Shown one piece after another: positions 5,743 to 11,747 of a stretch of DNA of 12,173 nucleotides (position 1 is its first letter; each line of letters starts with the position of its first letter). Below the pieces are notes generated by a model. That model searched no databases, was not told the origin of the DNA, and saw only the letters and a program-made list of their open reading frames with translations. The position numbers and the translations under genes were made by a program. Origin of the DNA: CAYSIX01 sp964431205 (GTDB lineage: Bacteria > Planctomycetota > Phycisphaerae > Phycisphaerales > Phycisphaeraceae); the NCBI GenBank assembly GCA_964431205.1, contig CAYSIX010000123.1, positions 1 to 12,173 of the forward strand, given 5' to 3'.

Positions 5743-7849
5743 ACCTGACGCGGTCCTCGTTTGCGCGCTCGCTGAGCCACCTTCCCAGCGCCATCACCGG
5801 GAAATACAGCCGGTACAGGTGATACCGCAGGTAGAAGACGCGGGGGAAGCCGGTGCCGGTGAACCAGGGCTCGTGCCATCCGCCGGCCTCGGGCCCGTCG
5901 TGCCGCTGGGTCTCGCAGAGCCAGCGCAGGGCGTGGTGGACGGCGGGGTCGTCGGGGCCGAAGACGGCCATCAGGGCCATGGCGCCCCAGGCGGTCTGGC
6001 TGGCGGTGGGGGGGCCCTGGCCGCGCAGTGACGGGTCTTCGTAAGAATCCGCGGACTCGCCGAACGAGCCGTCGTCGTTCTGATGCACCTTGAGCCAGTC
6101 GCCGGCGCGGCGGACCCACGGCTGGGTCATGTCGTAGCCGACGCGCCGCAGCCCGCCGACGACCTGCCACGTGCCGTAGATGTAGTTGACGCCCCAACGG
6201 CCGAACCAGCACCCGTCAGGCTCCTGCCGGGAGCGGATGAACGCGATCGCCCGTTGCACCGCGGGGTGATCGGCGCGCAGGCCGTGCCAGCCCAGGCACT
6301 CGAGCGTCCGGCCGGTGATGTCCGGGCAGGAGGGGTCCTGCATCGCGTTGTGGTCGGCGAAGGGCACGCAGTCGTAGAGCGGCCGATCCTTCGTGCGGTC
6401 GAACGCGGCCCACCCGCCGTCGTCGTTCTGCATCGCCAGCACCCAGTCGAGGCTGCGCTTGGCCGCGGCCAGCGCCTCCGGCGTGCCGATGCGCTTCAGC
6501 GCCATCGACACCATCACCGTGTCGTCCACGTCCGGGTACCACGGGTTGTTGAACTCGAAGAACCAGCCGCTGAAGTCCACGTCGCGCTTCACGTGCGCGA
6601 CCCAGTCGGCCTTCTTGCGGCACTCTTTGGAGACCAGCCACGCCGCGCATCGCCGAAGCGCCTCGTGCCCGCCATCGAACCCGCAGTCGGTCAGGGCGTA
6701 CGCCGCGATGCCCGTGTCCCACACGGGTGACTCGCATGGCTGAAGCCGGATCGTCTCGTCCTCCGGCGGGGCGTCCTCGGGGCGGTTGCGCGGCGTGCCG
6801 TCGAGCCCGTGGATCATGTAATTATCGAGGTGGCGATGGTTCTCGCGGATCAGCGGGTGGTCGGCGGCGTAACCGCGGCAGGTGCGGAAGGCGATCAGCA
6901 GGTACACGATCGGCGGGAAGATCGCGCCCGGGCCGTCCGAGCCCTCACAGTGCTCGACGAGCCAGTCTTCCATGTGTTGCAGCGCGCGGCGGCGGCCGAG
7001 CTTCAGCAGGCCCACGCGGTCGGCGAGCTTCAGCGCCCGGTCCAGGCCGAGGAAGAACCGCGTCCACGCGCGGCTCTTGCCGAACCCGGTCGGCAGCAGG
7101 CGGTGTCGGTTGGCCGGGTCGGCGAACAGCTCATCGATGTGCAGGTGCGCCGGCAGCTCGCGCACGGGTTTCTGCGTGGTGACGATCGCCAGCGGCGCGA
7201 TCATGGTCCGCGACCACGCCGAGACCTTGCTCAGGTGGAAATAGAACCATTTCGGCAGGTAGATGAGCTGCGGCGGGATGGTAGGCACGGCGTCGTAGCT
7301 GACCTGGCCGAGGCAGGCGAGGTAGAACTTGGAGAAGCTGTTGACGCGTTCGGCGCCGCCGTGCTCGAGGATGAGCCTGCGAGCCCGCTTCATGTGGGGG
7401 GCGTCGGGGTCGTCACCCATGAGCTTGAGGGCGAAGTAGGCCTTGACGGTGGCGCTGAGGTCGAACGCGCCGCCGCCAACGCGTCCGCCGGGGTACTGGG
7501 CCCAGCCGCCGTCCTCGCGCTGCTGCATCCGCAGGTAGTTGGCGATCTTCGGCAGCCGCGGGTCGTCCTCGGCGCTGATGATCCACATCATCAGCAGGTA
7601 CTCGCTCTGGAGGATCGAGTCGCCCTCGAGCTCGCCGCACCAGTAGCCGTCGGGGTTCTGGAGCCCGAGCAGGCGGGCGATGGCGCGGTCGAGCGTGCGG
7701 CGAGCGGCGGCGGTCAGGTCGGCGTCGCGGGCTTCGGCGGTGTCGGATGCGTCGGCACCGGCGGGCGGCGTCGGGCGGTCCGCATCGGGGGTGGCCGGCT
7801 CATGGCCGACGGCGTCGTCGCGGGCGTCGGGGAGGGCTAAGTCACGCAT
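5741..7849 (-). CDS. shc: Squalene-hopene cyclase
   Basis: A 702-residue terpenoid cyclase that folds squalene into hopene (and hopanol), the committed step of hopanoid synthesis, as a monotopic enzyme on the inner membrane. The protonating motif is DVDDT at residues 440-444. Repeated QW motifs are easy to see: QNPDGYW, QREDGGW, QNDDGGW, QEPDGCW and QNDDGSF. The end (YHLYRLYFPVMALGRWL) is also typical. Length is within the family range, with an extra ~45-residue Asp/Ala/Pro-rich N-terminus before the first QW repeat. The ATG at 7849 has no Shine-Dalgarno sequence but sits 8 bases after GATAAT, so the message may be leaderless. No other hopanoid (hpn) genes are nearby; the upstream aldo/keto reductase has no known hopanoid role. 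The frame after the stop encodes a transmembrane helix. Confidence 0.96.
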   Translation of the reverse strand: MRDLALPDARDDAVGHEPATPDADRPTPPAGADASDTAEARDADLTAAARRTLDRAIARLLGLQNPDGYWCGELEGDSILQSEYLLMMWIISAEDDPRLPKIANYLRMQQREDGGWAQYPGGRVGGGAFDLSATVKAYFALKLMGDDPDAPHMKRARRLILEHGGAERVNSFSKFYLACLGQVSYDAVPTIPPQLIYLPKWFYFHLSKVSAWSRTMIAPLAIVTTQKPVRELPAHLHIDELFADPANRHRLLPTGFGKSRAWTRFFLGLDRALKLADRVGLLKLGRRRALQHMEDWLVEHCEGSDGPGAIFPPIVYLLIAFRTCRGYAADHPLIRENHRHLDNYMIHGLDGTPRNRPEDAPPEDETIRLQPCESPVWDTGIAAYALTDCGFDGGHEALRRCAAWLVSKECRKKADWVAHVKRDVDFSGWFFEFNNPWYPDVDDTVMVSMALKRIGTPEALAAAKRSLDWVLAMQNDDGGWAAFDRTKDRPLYDCVPFADHNAMQDPSCPDITGRTLECLGWHGLRADHPAVQRAIAFIRSRQEPDGCWFGRWGVNYIYGTWQVVGGLRRVGYDMTQPWVRRAGDWLKVHQNDDGSFGESADSYEDPSLRGQGPPTASQTAWGAMALMAVFGPDDPAVHHALRWLCETQRHDGPEAGGWHEPWFTGTGFPRVFYLRYHLYRLYFPVMALGRWLSERANEDRVR

Positions 7850-7857
7850 GGGCGGGG

Positions 7858-7893
7858 ATTATCCGCATCCCGGCGGCGGTTTGGTCAATTATA
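7858..7893 (-). promoter_or_regulatory. Overlapping tandem promoter elements upstream of the cyclase gene
   Basis: Read on the minus strand, a perfect TATAAT (7893-7888) shares its last T with TTGACC (7888-7883), and GATAAT follows at 7863-7858 after 19 bp. Two readings are possible. TATAAT may be a -10 giving a ~30-nt leader, although no good -35 lies before it. Alternatively, TTGACC and GATAAT form a promoter with a somewhat long spacer whose transcript would begin at or next to the ATG at 7849. The 225-bp gap up to the reductase stop is otherwise GC-rich, with only short palindromes (for example a 12-bp one at 7923-7934). Confidence 0.45.
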
Positions 7894-7908
7894 CATAACA
7901 TGCATTAT
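7888..7908. promoter_or_regulatory. A/T-rich imperfect dyad, possible operator
   Basis: ATTATACAT (7888-7896) and ATGCATTAT (7900-7908) form an inverted repeat with 7 of 9 pairs matching around AAC. It covers the TATAAT hexamer of the cyclase promoter and is the most A/T-rich stretch of the neighbourhood. A dimeric repressor or activator could bind here, but no regulator gene is adjacent, and the A/T content may only reflect promoter melting. Confidence 0.25.
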
Positions 7909-8074
7909 CGGGCGTGGCAGGGCGGCCGCGGCCGTTCAGACCGGCACCCTGGCTCGGCTCCGTTTCGTTCCCCGGTCCGGATCGTCGCTTTGATCCGCGT
8001 CTCGCTCGGCGCTGCCCGGCCCGGATCGGCGACCCGCTTCGGGCCTGTTCAACGCCGGGGCGCGGACGGATCGG

Positions 8075-9049
8075 TCATTCGCCCCGTTCCTCGCTGCGAT
8101 CCGTCGCCGGCGGCGGCTCGGGCGACAACGCCGCGATCTCGGCCCGACGCTCGGCCGACATCGCCACGCCCACCGCGTTCAGCGACGGCTCGAGCTGCTC
8201 GACGCTGCGCCCGCCGATGATCGGCGCCGTCACCGCCGGGTGGCTCATCACCCAGGCGACCGCCAGCGACGCCGGGTGTTCGCCGCACTTACGGGCGTGT
8301 TCGACGAATCGCTCGGCCACCTCGTGATGGACGCGATCGCCGTAGCGTTGGGCGTAGCGCTGGCTGTCGATCAGCCGGCCGCGCTCGGGCTTGCGATCGC
8401 CGGCGTACTTGCCCGTCAGCAACCCGCCGCCGAGCGGGCTGTAGGTGATCACGCCCAGCCGCTCGGCCCGGGCCAGGGGCAGGATCTCGACCTCCGCCTG
8501 CCGCTTGGCCAGGTTGTACATGGGCTGGAGGCACTCGATACGGGCGTAGCCGAGTCGTTCGGCGATGCCCAGGCCCCTGGCCGTCTGCCACGCCGACCAG
8601 TTGCTCACCGCCGGGTACAGCACCTTGCCCTGACGGACCAGGTCGTCCATCGCCCGCAGAGTCTCTTCCATGGCGACGCTCGGGTCGAACTGGTGGCAGA
8701 AGTACACGTCGATCCGGTCGGTCCCGAGCCGCCGCAGCGACGCCTCAATGGCCCGCAGGATGTGCCGGCGTGAAAGCCCGCGGGCGTTGCGGTCCTCGTC
8801 GGTCCTGCCGAAGACCTTGCTCGTCAGCACGATCCGATCGCGTTCCGGCGCGATGAGTCGGCCGAGGATCTGCTCGGATCGGCCCCGGGCGTACACGTCG
8901 GCCGTGTCAAAGAAGTTCACGCCGCGCTCGCGTGCCAGGCGGTACATCGCTTCGCTGGCGGGTTCGTCGGCGTCACCGCCGAACGACATCGTGCCCATGC
9001 ACAGGCACGAGACCTCGACGCCGGTCTGTCCGAGCGTGCGGTATTGCAT
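8075..9049 (-). CDS. Aldo/keto reductase
   Basis: A 324-residue NADPH-dependent oxidoreductase of the AKR superfamily, a cytoplasmic (beta/alpha)8 barrel. The full catalytic tetrad is visible: D48 and Y53 (FFDTADVYARG), K78 (LTSKVFG) and H119 (DVYFCHQFD). The C-terminal cofactor signature is PIIGGRSVEQL, and the sequence YSPLGGGLLTGKY is the usual barrel strand 7 region. It most resembles the bacterial YajO/Tas/IolS-like and potassium-channel-beta-like branches, which act on small aldehydes or ketones; no specific substrate can be given. The ATG at 9049 lacks a Shine-Dalgarno sequence; TATCCT ends 8 bases upstream. It starts 36 bp after the stop of the PEP-CTERM gene on the same strand, so read-through from that gene is also possible. 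Confidence 0.93.
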   Translation of the reverse strand: MQYRTLGQTGVEVSCLCMGTMSFGGDADEPASEAMYRLARERGVNFFDTADVYARGRSEQILGRLIAPERDRIVLTSKVFGRTDEDRNARGLSRRHILRAIEASLRRLGTDRIDVYFCHQFDPSVAMEETLRAMDDLVRQGKVLYPAVSNWSAWQTARGLGIAERLGYARIECLQPMYNLAKRQAEVEILPLARAERLGVITYSPLGGGLLTGKYAGDRKPERGRLIDSQRYAQRYGDRVHHEVAERFVEHARKCGEHPASLAVAWVMSHPAVTAPIIGGRSVEQLEPSLNAVGVAMSAERRAEIAALSPEPPPATDRSEERGE

Positions 9050-9057
9050 CGGCGACG

Positions 9058-9063
9058 AGGATA
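9058..9063 (-). promoter_or_regulatory. -10-like hexamer 8 bases before the reductase start
   Basis: TATCCT (minus strand 9063-9058) lies in the 36-bp gap between the PEP-CTERM stop and the reductase ATG. The distance to the start codon (8 bases) equals that of GATAAT before the cyclase. No convincing -35 hexamer was found at 16-19 bp, so on its own this call is weak. Confidence 0.3.
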
Positions 9064-9085
9064 CCGCGCGAGCGAGCCGGGCGAT

Positions 9086-9766
9086 TCACGCCCTGCTACC
9101 CCCGGCTGTTGGAAGGAAGCGCGACGAACGACGCCGCCGTCGCCTCATGAGGCAGAGCGTGCTCGCGACGGGTAAGGCGGCTGCGGGTTCGGGGATCACG
9201 TTGAAGAAGGTTTCAACCGTTGGCGGGTACGGCCCAATGCGGTTGCGATCCAGATAGACGTTCGCCTCGACCTGCACGGGCTCAACGTCCTCCGGACGCC
9301 CGCTGAGTGTCCCGCGCGCGATGAGCATGGGCACGTCATACTCGGCGTGCCTTGGCGTCGTCAGTTCGCCCAGCGCCGCGTCCGCGAGGCTGCCGGGTCT
9401 CTGGCCCAGGCCCATGACCACCGTCGTCGGGTCCGAGATCTTCTGGGAAGAGAAGATCTGAGCGGCGTTGGGCTGGGACTCGTCACCCGCGAAGCCGATG
9501 AACTTGCCCCGACCCGTGTCGAACGCCCGGGGCGCGGCGATCTGATTGGTCGCGATCCCGGTCAGCTCCAGGCCGAAGAAGATCAGGCCCATGTTGTCGT
9601 CTTCGGACACCCGCGCCAACAGCTCGAAAGGAATCGGCTCGCCGGAAGCGGCGGGCCCCGGAACCAGCTCGAACCAGACTTTCGGCTCCGCGAGAGTGGT
9701 GTGGGCAACCGACCCTACGACCAGAGCCGTGACGATCAACGCACGCGCGCTGCCGAATCGTCTCAT
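9086..9766 (-). CDS. PEP-CTERM sorting domain protein
   Basis: A 226-residue exported protein. Residues 1-26 form a signal peptide (basic MRRFGSAR, hydrophobic core, cleavage likely after HTTLA). The body (about 27-189) is a beta-rich, probably extracellular domain I do not recognise. At the C-terminus, P192-E193-P194 begins a PEP-CTERM module: a short hydrophobic run (195-207) and six arginines (208-213). PEP-CTERM proteins are processed by an exosortase during export to the cell surface or matrix. Two oddities stand out: the hydrophobic stretch is short (about 13 residues) and includes a Cys, and 13 further residues follow the arginine cluster, which normally ends the protein. The ATG has GGAAAGG about 7 bases upstream. 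The exosortase gene is not in the window. Confidence 0.82.
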   Translation of the reverse strand: MRRFGSARALIVTALVVGSVAHTTLAEPKVWFELVPGPAASGEPIPFELLARVSEDDNMGLIFFGLELTGIATNQIAAPRAFDTGRGKFIGFAGDESQPNAAQIFSSQKISDPTTVVMGLGQRPGSLADAALGELTTPRHAEYDVPMLIARGTLSGRPEDVEPVQVEANVYLDRNRIGPYPPTVETFFNVIPEPAAALPVASTLCLMRRRRRRSSRFLPTAGGSRA

Positions 9767-9814
9767 CGCGCTGCCTTTCCAGGGGAAGGGGCTTTACAGG
9801 CGATGCCTAAGCTC

Positions 9815-9842
9815 ATTCTCCCTGGAGGACGGCCGTCGTCAA
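9815..9842 (-). promoter_or_regulatory. Candidate promoter of the PEP-CTERM gene
   Basis: On the minus strand, TTGACG (9842-9837; 5 of 6 to consensus) and GAGAAT (9820-9815; 4 of 6) are separated by 16 bp. Transcription would start near 9808, about 42 nt before the ATG at 9766. The hexamers lie just outside the MITE-like insertion, which would therefore leave this promoter core intact while replacing DNA upstream of it. Confidence 0.35.
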
Positions 9843-9861
9843 CCGGACGGTTGGGGCGAAC

Positions 9862-10026
9862 CAGGGTGAAGACATATGCCCAATTCTCATGTGACAGGCG
9901 GCTAATGCCCGAAGAGAACAAGTTGACCTCCTTTTTCTGGCTTCCGGTCCGCAGGCTCTCACGAGCTCAGAATGAGGGTCGCGCTGTCCTCGTTAGAAGT
10001 GACGGTGGGTAAATGTCTTCACCCTG
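9862..10026. mobile_element. MITE-like non-autonomous transposon (165 bp) with target duplication
   Basis: The ends are perfect 14-bp inverted repeats: CAGGGTGAAGACAT at 9862-9875 and its reverse complement at 10013-10026. They extend to 19 matches in 21 bases (9862-9882 against 10026-10006). Immediately outside both ends is the same 10-bp word, TGGGGCGAAC (9852-9861 and 10027-10036), the expected target-site duplication. The interior (9876-10012) is about 55% GC by hand count, clearly below its surroundings, and carries no sizeable reading frame, so it cannot make its own transposase. A 10-bp duplication fits IS4-type elements among others; the family cannot be fixed without the parent element. 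It lies between the divergent PEP-CTERM and zinc-ribbon genes, whose candidate promoters flank it. It makes up nearly half of the 371-bp gene-free gap 9767-10137. Confidence 0.85.
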
Positions 10027-10079
10027 TGGGGCGAACCTCGCCGGGCCGGCCTCACATCGGGTGTGGGGCGTCGCGGCGA

Positions 10080-10108
10080 TCGACACGCCCCGCCGGGACG
10101 GGTATATT
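10080..10108 (+). promoter_or_regulatory. Sigma70-like promoter of the zinc-ribbon gene
   Basis: TCGACA (10080-10085) and TATATT (10103-10108) are exactly 17 bp apart, each matching its consensus hexamer at 5 of 6 positions. Transcription would start near 10115, giving a leader of roughly 23 nt with a Shine-Dalgarno sequence (TTGGAG, 10125-10130) before the TTG at 10138. This supports the TTG start over the in-frame ATG-like starts further upstream. Confidence 0.6.
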
Positions 10109-10137
10109 TCAATGAAACGACCCATTGGAGCCAGAAA

Positions 10138-10890
10138 TTGTCGCTACAGGATCAACTCAGAGAGCTATTCAGGCTGGATCAGCAGGTGCGGGGGCTCAGC
10201 CGCCGGCTGGACGCGGCCCGACGCCGCCGCGACGCCCAGCAGACCCGCCTCGACCAGCTCAATCAGCAGCGTTCGGAGCTGGAGACGCAGTTGCGGCAGG
10301 TGCGTGCCAAGGCGTCGGGCCTGGAGCAGGAGGCGGCCGGCGTGGAGCAGAAGATCGCCCGGTTCCGTGAGCAGATGAACGAGGTCAAGAGCAACAAGGA
10401 GTACTCGGCCCTGCTGGTCGAGGTCAACACGCTCAAGATCGAGAAGAGCAAGCTCGAGGACGAGGCCCTGGAGCGGATGGGTGAGACCGAGCAGATCCAG
10501 CAGCGGCTGACGGAGCTTCAGGAGAAGGTGACCGAGCAGGAGAAGCTGCTGAGCCTGGCGTCGGCGGAGCTGGACCAGGCGCAGGCGGCGGTCGGGGATC
10601 GGCTGGAACAGCTCGAGCAGGAGCGACAGGCGGCCTCGAAGGGGCTGCCCGCGGAGGCGTTGGCCGTCTTCAGACGCCAGGCCGACCACCACGAGGGCGA
10701 GGCCCTGGCCGAGGTGCAGGAAGAGGATCGACGCCGCCGCGAGTACATCTGCGGCGGTTGTTACATGCAGCTACCGGTCGAGTGCGTCAACGCGTTGATC
10801 ATGCGGCCCGACGAGCTGGTCACCTGCCCGAGCTGCGGGCGGATCCTGTACATGCAGCAGGAGCTCAAGGCGGCGCTGGCGGTCAAGTGA
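10138..10890 (+). CDS. Coiled-coil protein with C4-type zinc ribbon (DUF164/CT398-like)
   Basis: A 250-residue protein. Residues ~3-190 are a long run of Gln/Glu/Leu/Arg heptads, predicted to form an antiparallel coiled coil, including the segment NEVKSNKEYSALLVEV typical of this family. The end is a zinc ribbon with C205-x2-C208 and C230-x2-C233 (ICGGCYMQLP, then CPSCGRILY). Family members such as chlamydial CT398 and its homologues are thought to be scaffolds contacting other proteins; a role in nucleic acid metabolism is suggested by their frequent position beside RNase HI genes, as here. The TTG at 10138 has GGAG seven bases upstream and lies just after a good promoter; the frame is open further upstream, but that region overlaps the promoter. 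A strong palindromic terminator follows the stop. Confidence 0.9.
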   Translation: MSLQDQLRELFRLDQQVRGLSRRLDAARRRRDAQQTRLDQLNQQRSELETQLRQVRAKASGLEQEAAGVEQKIARFREQMNEVKSNKEYSALLVEVNTLKIEKSKLEDEALERMGETEQIQQRLTELQEKVTEQEKLLSLASAELDQAQAAVGDRLEQLEQERQAASKGLPAEALAVFRRQADHHEGEALAEVQEEDRRRREYICGGCYMQLPVECVNALIMRPDELVTCPSCGRILYMQQELKAALAVK

Positions 10891-10905
10891 CGGGCGTTCG
10901 GCTGC

Positions 10906-10940
10906 GCCCGCGCCGGCCGGCGCGGGCTGCTGTTTCTTTG
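10906..10940 (+). terminator. Intrinsic terminator after the zinc-ribbon gene
   Basis: A perfect 22-bp palindrome, GCCCGCGCCGG (10906-10916) joined to CCGGCGCGGGC (10917-10927), can fold into a 9-bp all-GC stem with a GGCC loop. It is followed by a T-rich tail (TGCTGTTTCTTTG, 10928-10940), 15 bases after the stop of the zinc-ribbon gene. The tail is interrupted, so termination may be partial. It sits only about 20 bases before the RNase HI start, so it may also limit read-through into that gene. Confidence 0.65.
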
Positions 10941-10961
10941 ATGACACGGTCGGGGTCTGCC

Positions 10962-11747
10962 ATGCGCTTACGCGTGCACATCGACGGCGGATCGCGTGGG
11001 AACCCCGGGCCCGCGGCGGCGGGCGTGGTCATCGAGGACGCCGACGACGGCGTGGTCATCTTCGAGGGCGGGTTCTTCCTCGGCCGGCTGACCAACAACG
11101 CGGCGGAGTACCACGCCCTGCTCAAGGCGCTGGAGCTGGCACGACGGTATGAACCAAAGGCGGTCGATTTCCTGGCCGACTCCGAGCTGATGGTCCACCA
11201 GCTCAACGGGGTGTATCGGGTCAAGTCGGTCAAGCTCAAGCCGCTGTACGAGCGGGCGGTGGCGGGGCTCAACGCCCTGCCGCGCTGGTCGATCCGGCAC
11301 ATGCCGCGGTCGCTGAACGCTCGGGCGGACGCCGTCGCCAACGCCGCAATGGATCGAAAGAAAGACGTGGTCGCGCTCGAGGCGTTGGGCCTTCCCGGTG
11401 GCGCCGGCAAGCGATCGAAACGTTCGGCCGGGCAATCGGGTGAGGATTCCGATGACAGCGAGGCAAGCCCATCCGGTGAGGCGGGCCCGAGCGTCACGGG
11501 TGAGGCGACGCCGCGGTGGAGCGCCGAGCTGGGCGGCATCTCGCGGTCCTGCGCCGCGGGCACGCACCCGGGCGAAACCTACGTGTTCGGCCCGACGACG
11601 CCCGCGGGTTTCTGCGTACACGCCGCCGCCGCCGCGCTCGCCGACGGGCCGCTGCAGTGGCCGCCGAACCGCGACGAGGGCAGCACGCGGTGCGACCTGT
11701 GCGGGTTCACGATCCGGATGCGGCGTGTGTCGCCGTCGCGGCCGTGA
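10962..11747 (+). CDS. rnhA: RNase HI with a four-cysteine C-terminal domain
   Basis: A 261-residue protein. Residues 1-135 are a complete RNase HI domain of the archaeal/Rv2228c-like type, which cuts RNA in RNA-DNA hybrids: D8 (HIDGGSRGNPGPA), E49 (TNNAAEYHALLKAL), D73 (LADSELMVHQLNG) and D123 (LNARADAVANAAMD) are the four acidic metal ligands. A Ser/Gly/Glu-rich linker (about 148-185) leads to a compact C-terminal domain (about 186-256) with C197, C218, C244 and C247 (a final CDLC), possibly a zinc site. Its spacing (C-x3-G-x3-GE, then P-x-G-x-C, then CxxC) loosely recalls the TIGR04076 family; this is a tentative likeness. ATG 10962 is chosen because RLRVHIDGG is the normal domain start; ATG 10941 is an alternative. 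There is no clear Shine-Dalgarno sequence. It follows the zinc-ribbon gene after 71 bp. Confidence 0.92.
   Translation: MRLRVHIDGGSRGNPGPAAAGVVIEDADDGVVIFEGGFFLGRLTNNAAEYHALLKALELARRYEPKAVDFLADSELMVHQLNGVYRVKSVKLKPLYERAVAGLNALPRWSIRHMPRSLNARADAVANAAMDRKKDVVALEALGLPGGAGKRSKRSAGQSGEDSDDSEASPSGEAGPSVTGEATPRWSAELGGISRSCAAGTHPGETYVFGPTTPAGFCVHAAAAALADGPLQWPPNRDEGSTRCDLCGFTIRMRRVSPSRP

Noticed and set aside
7922..7934. GC palindrome (12 bp) upstream of the cyclase promoter as a terminator for the reductase gene
   Set aside because: It has no loop room for a long stem, no T-run in the right direction, and lies about 140 bp past the stop; such palindromes are common in GC-rich DNA.
9923..9951. TTGACC inside the MITE as an outward promoter
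   Set aside because: No -10-like hexamer lies 16-19 bp downstream.
10063..10137. Longer N-terminus for the zinc-ribbon protein
   Set aside because: It would cover the TCGACA/TATATT promoter. The TTG at 10138 has a well-placed GGAG and begins the coiled coil directly.
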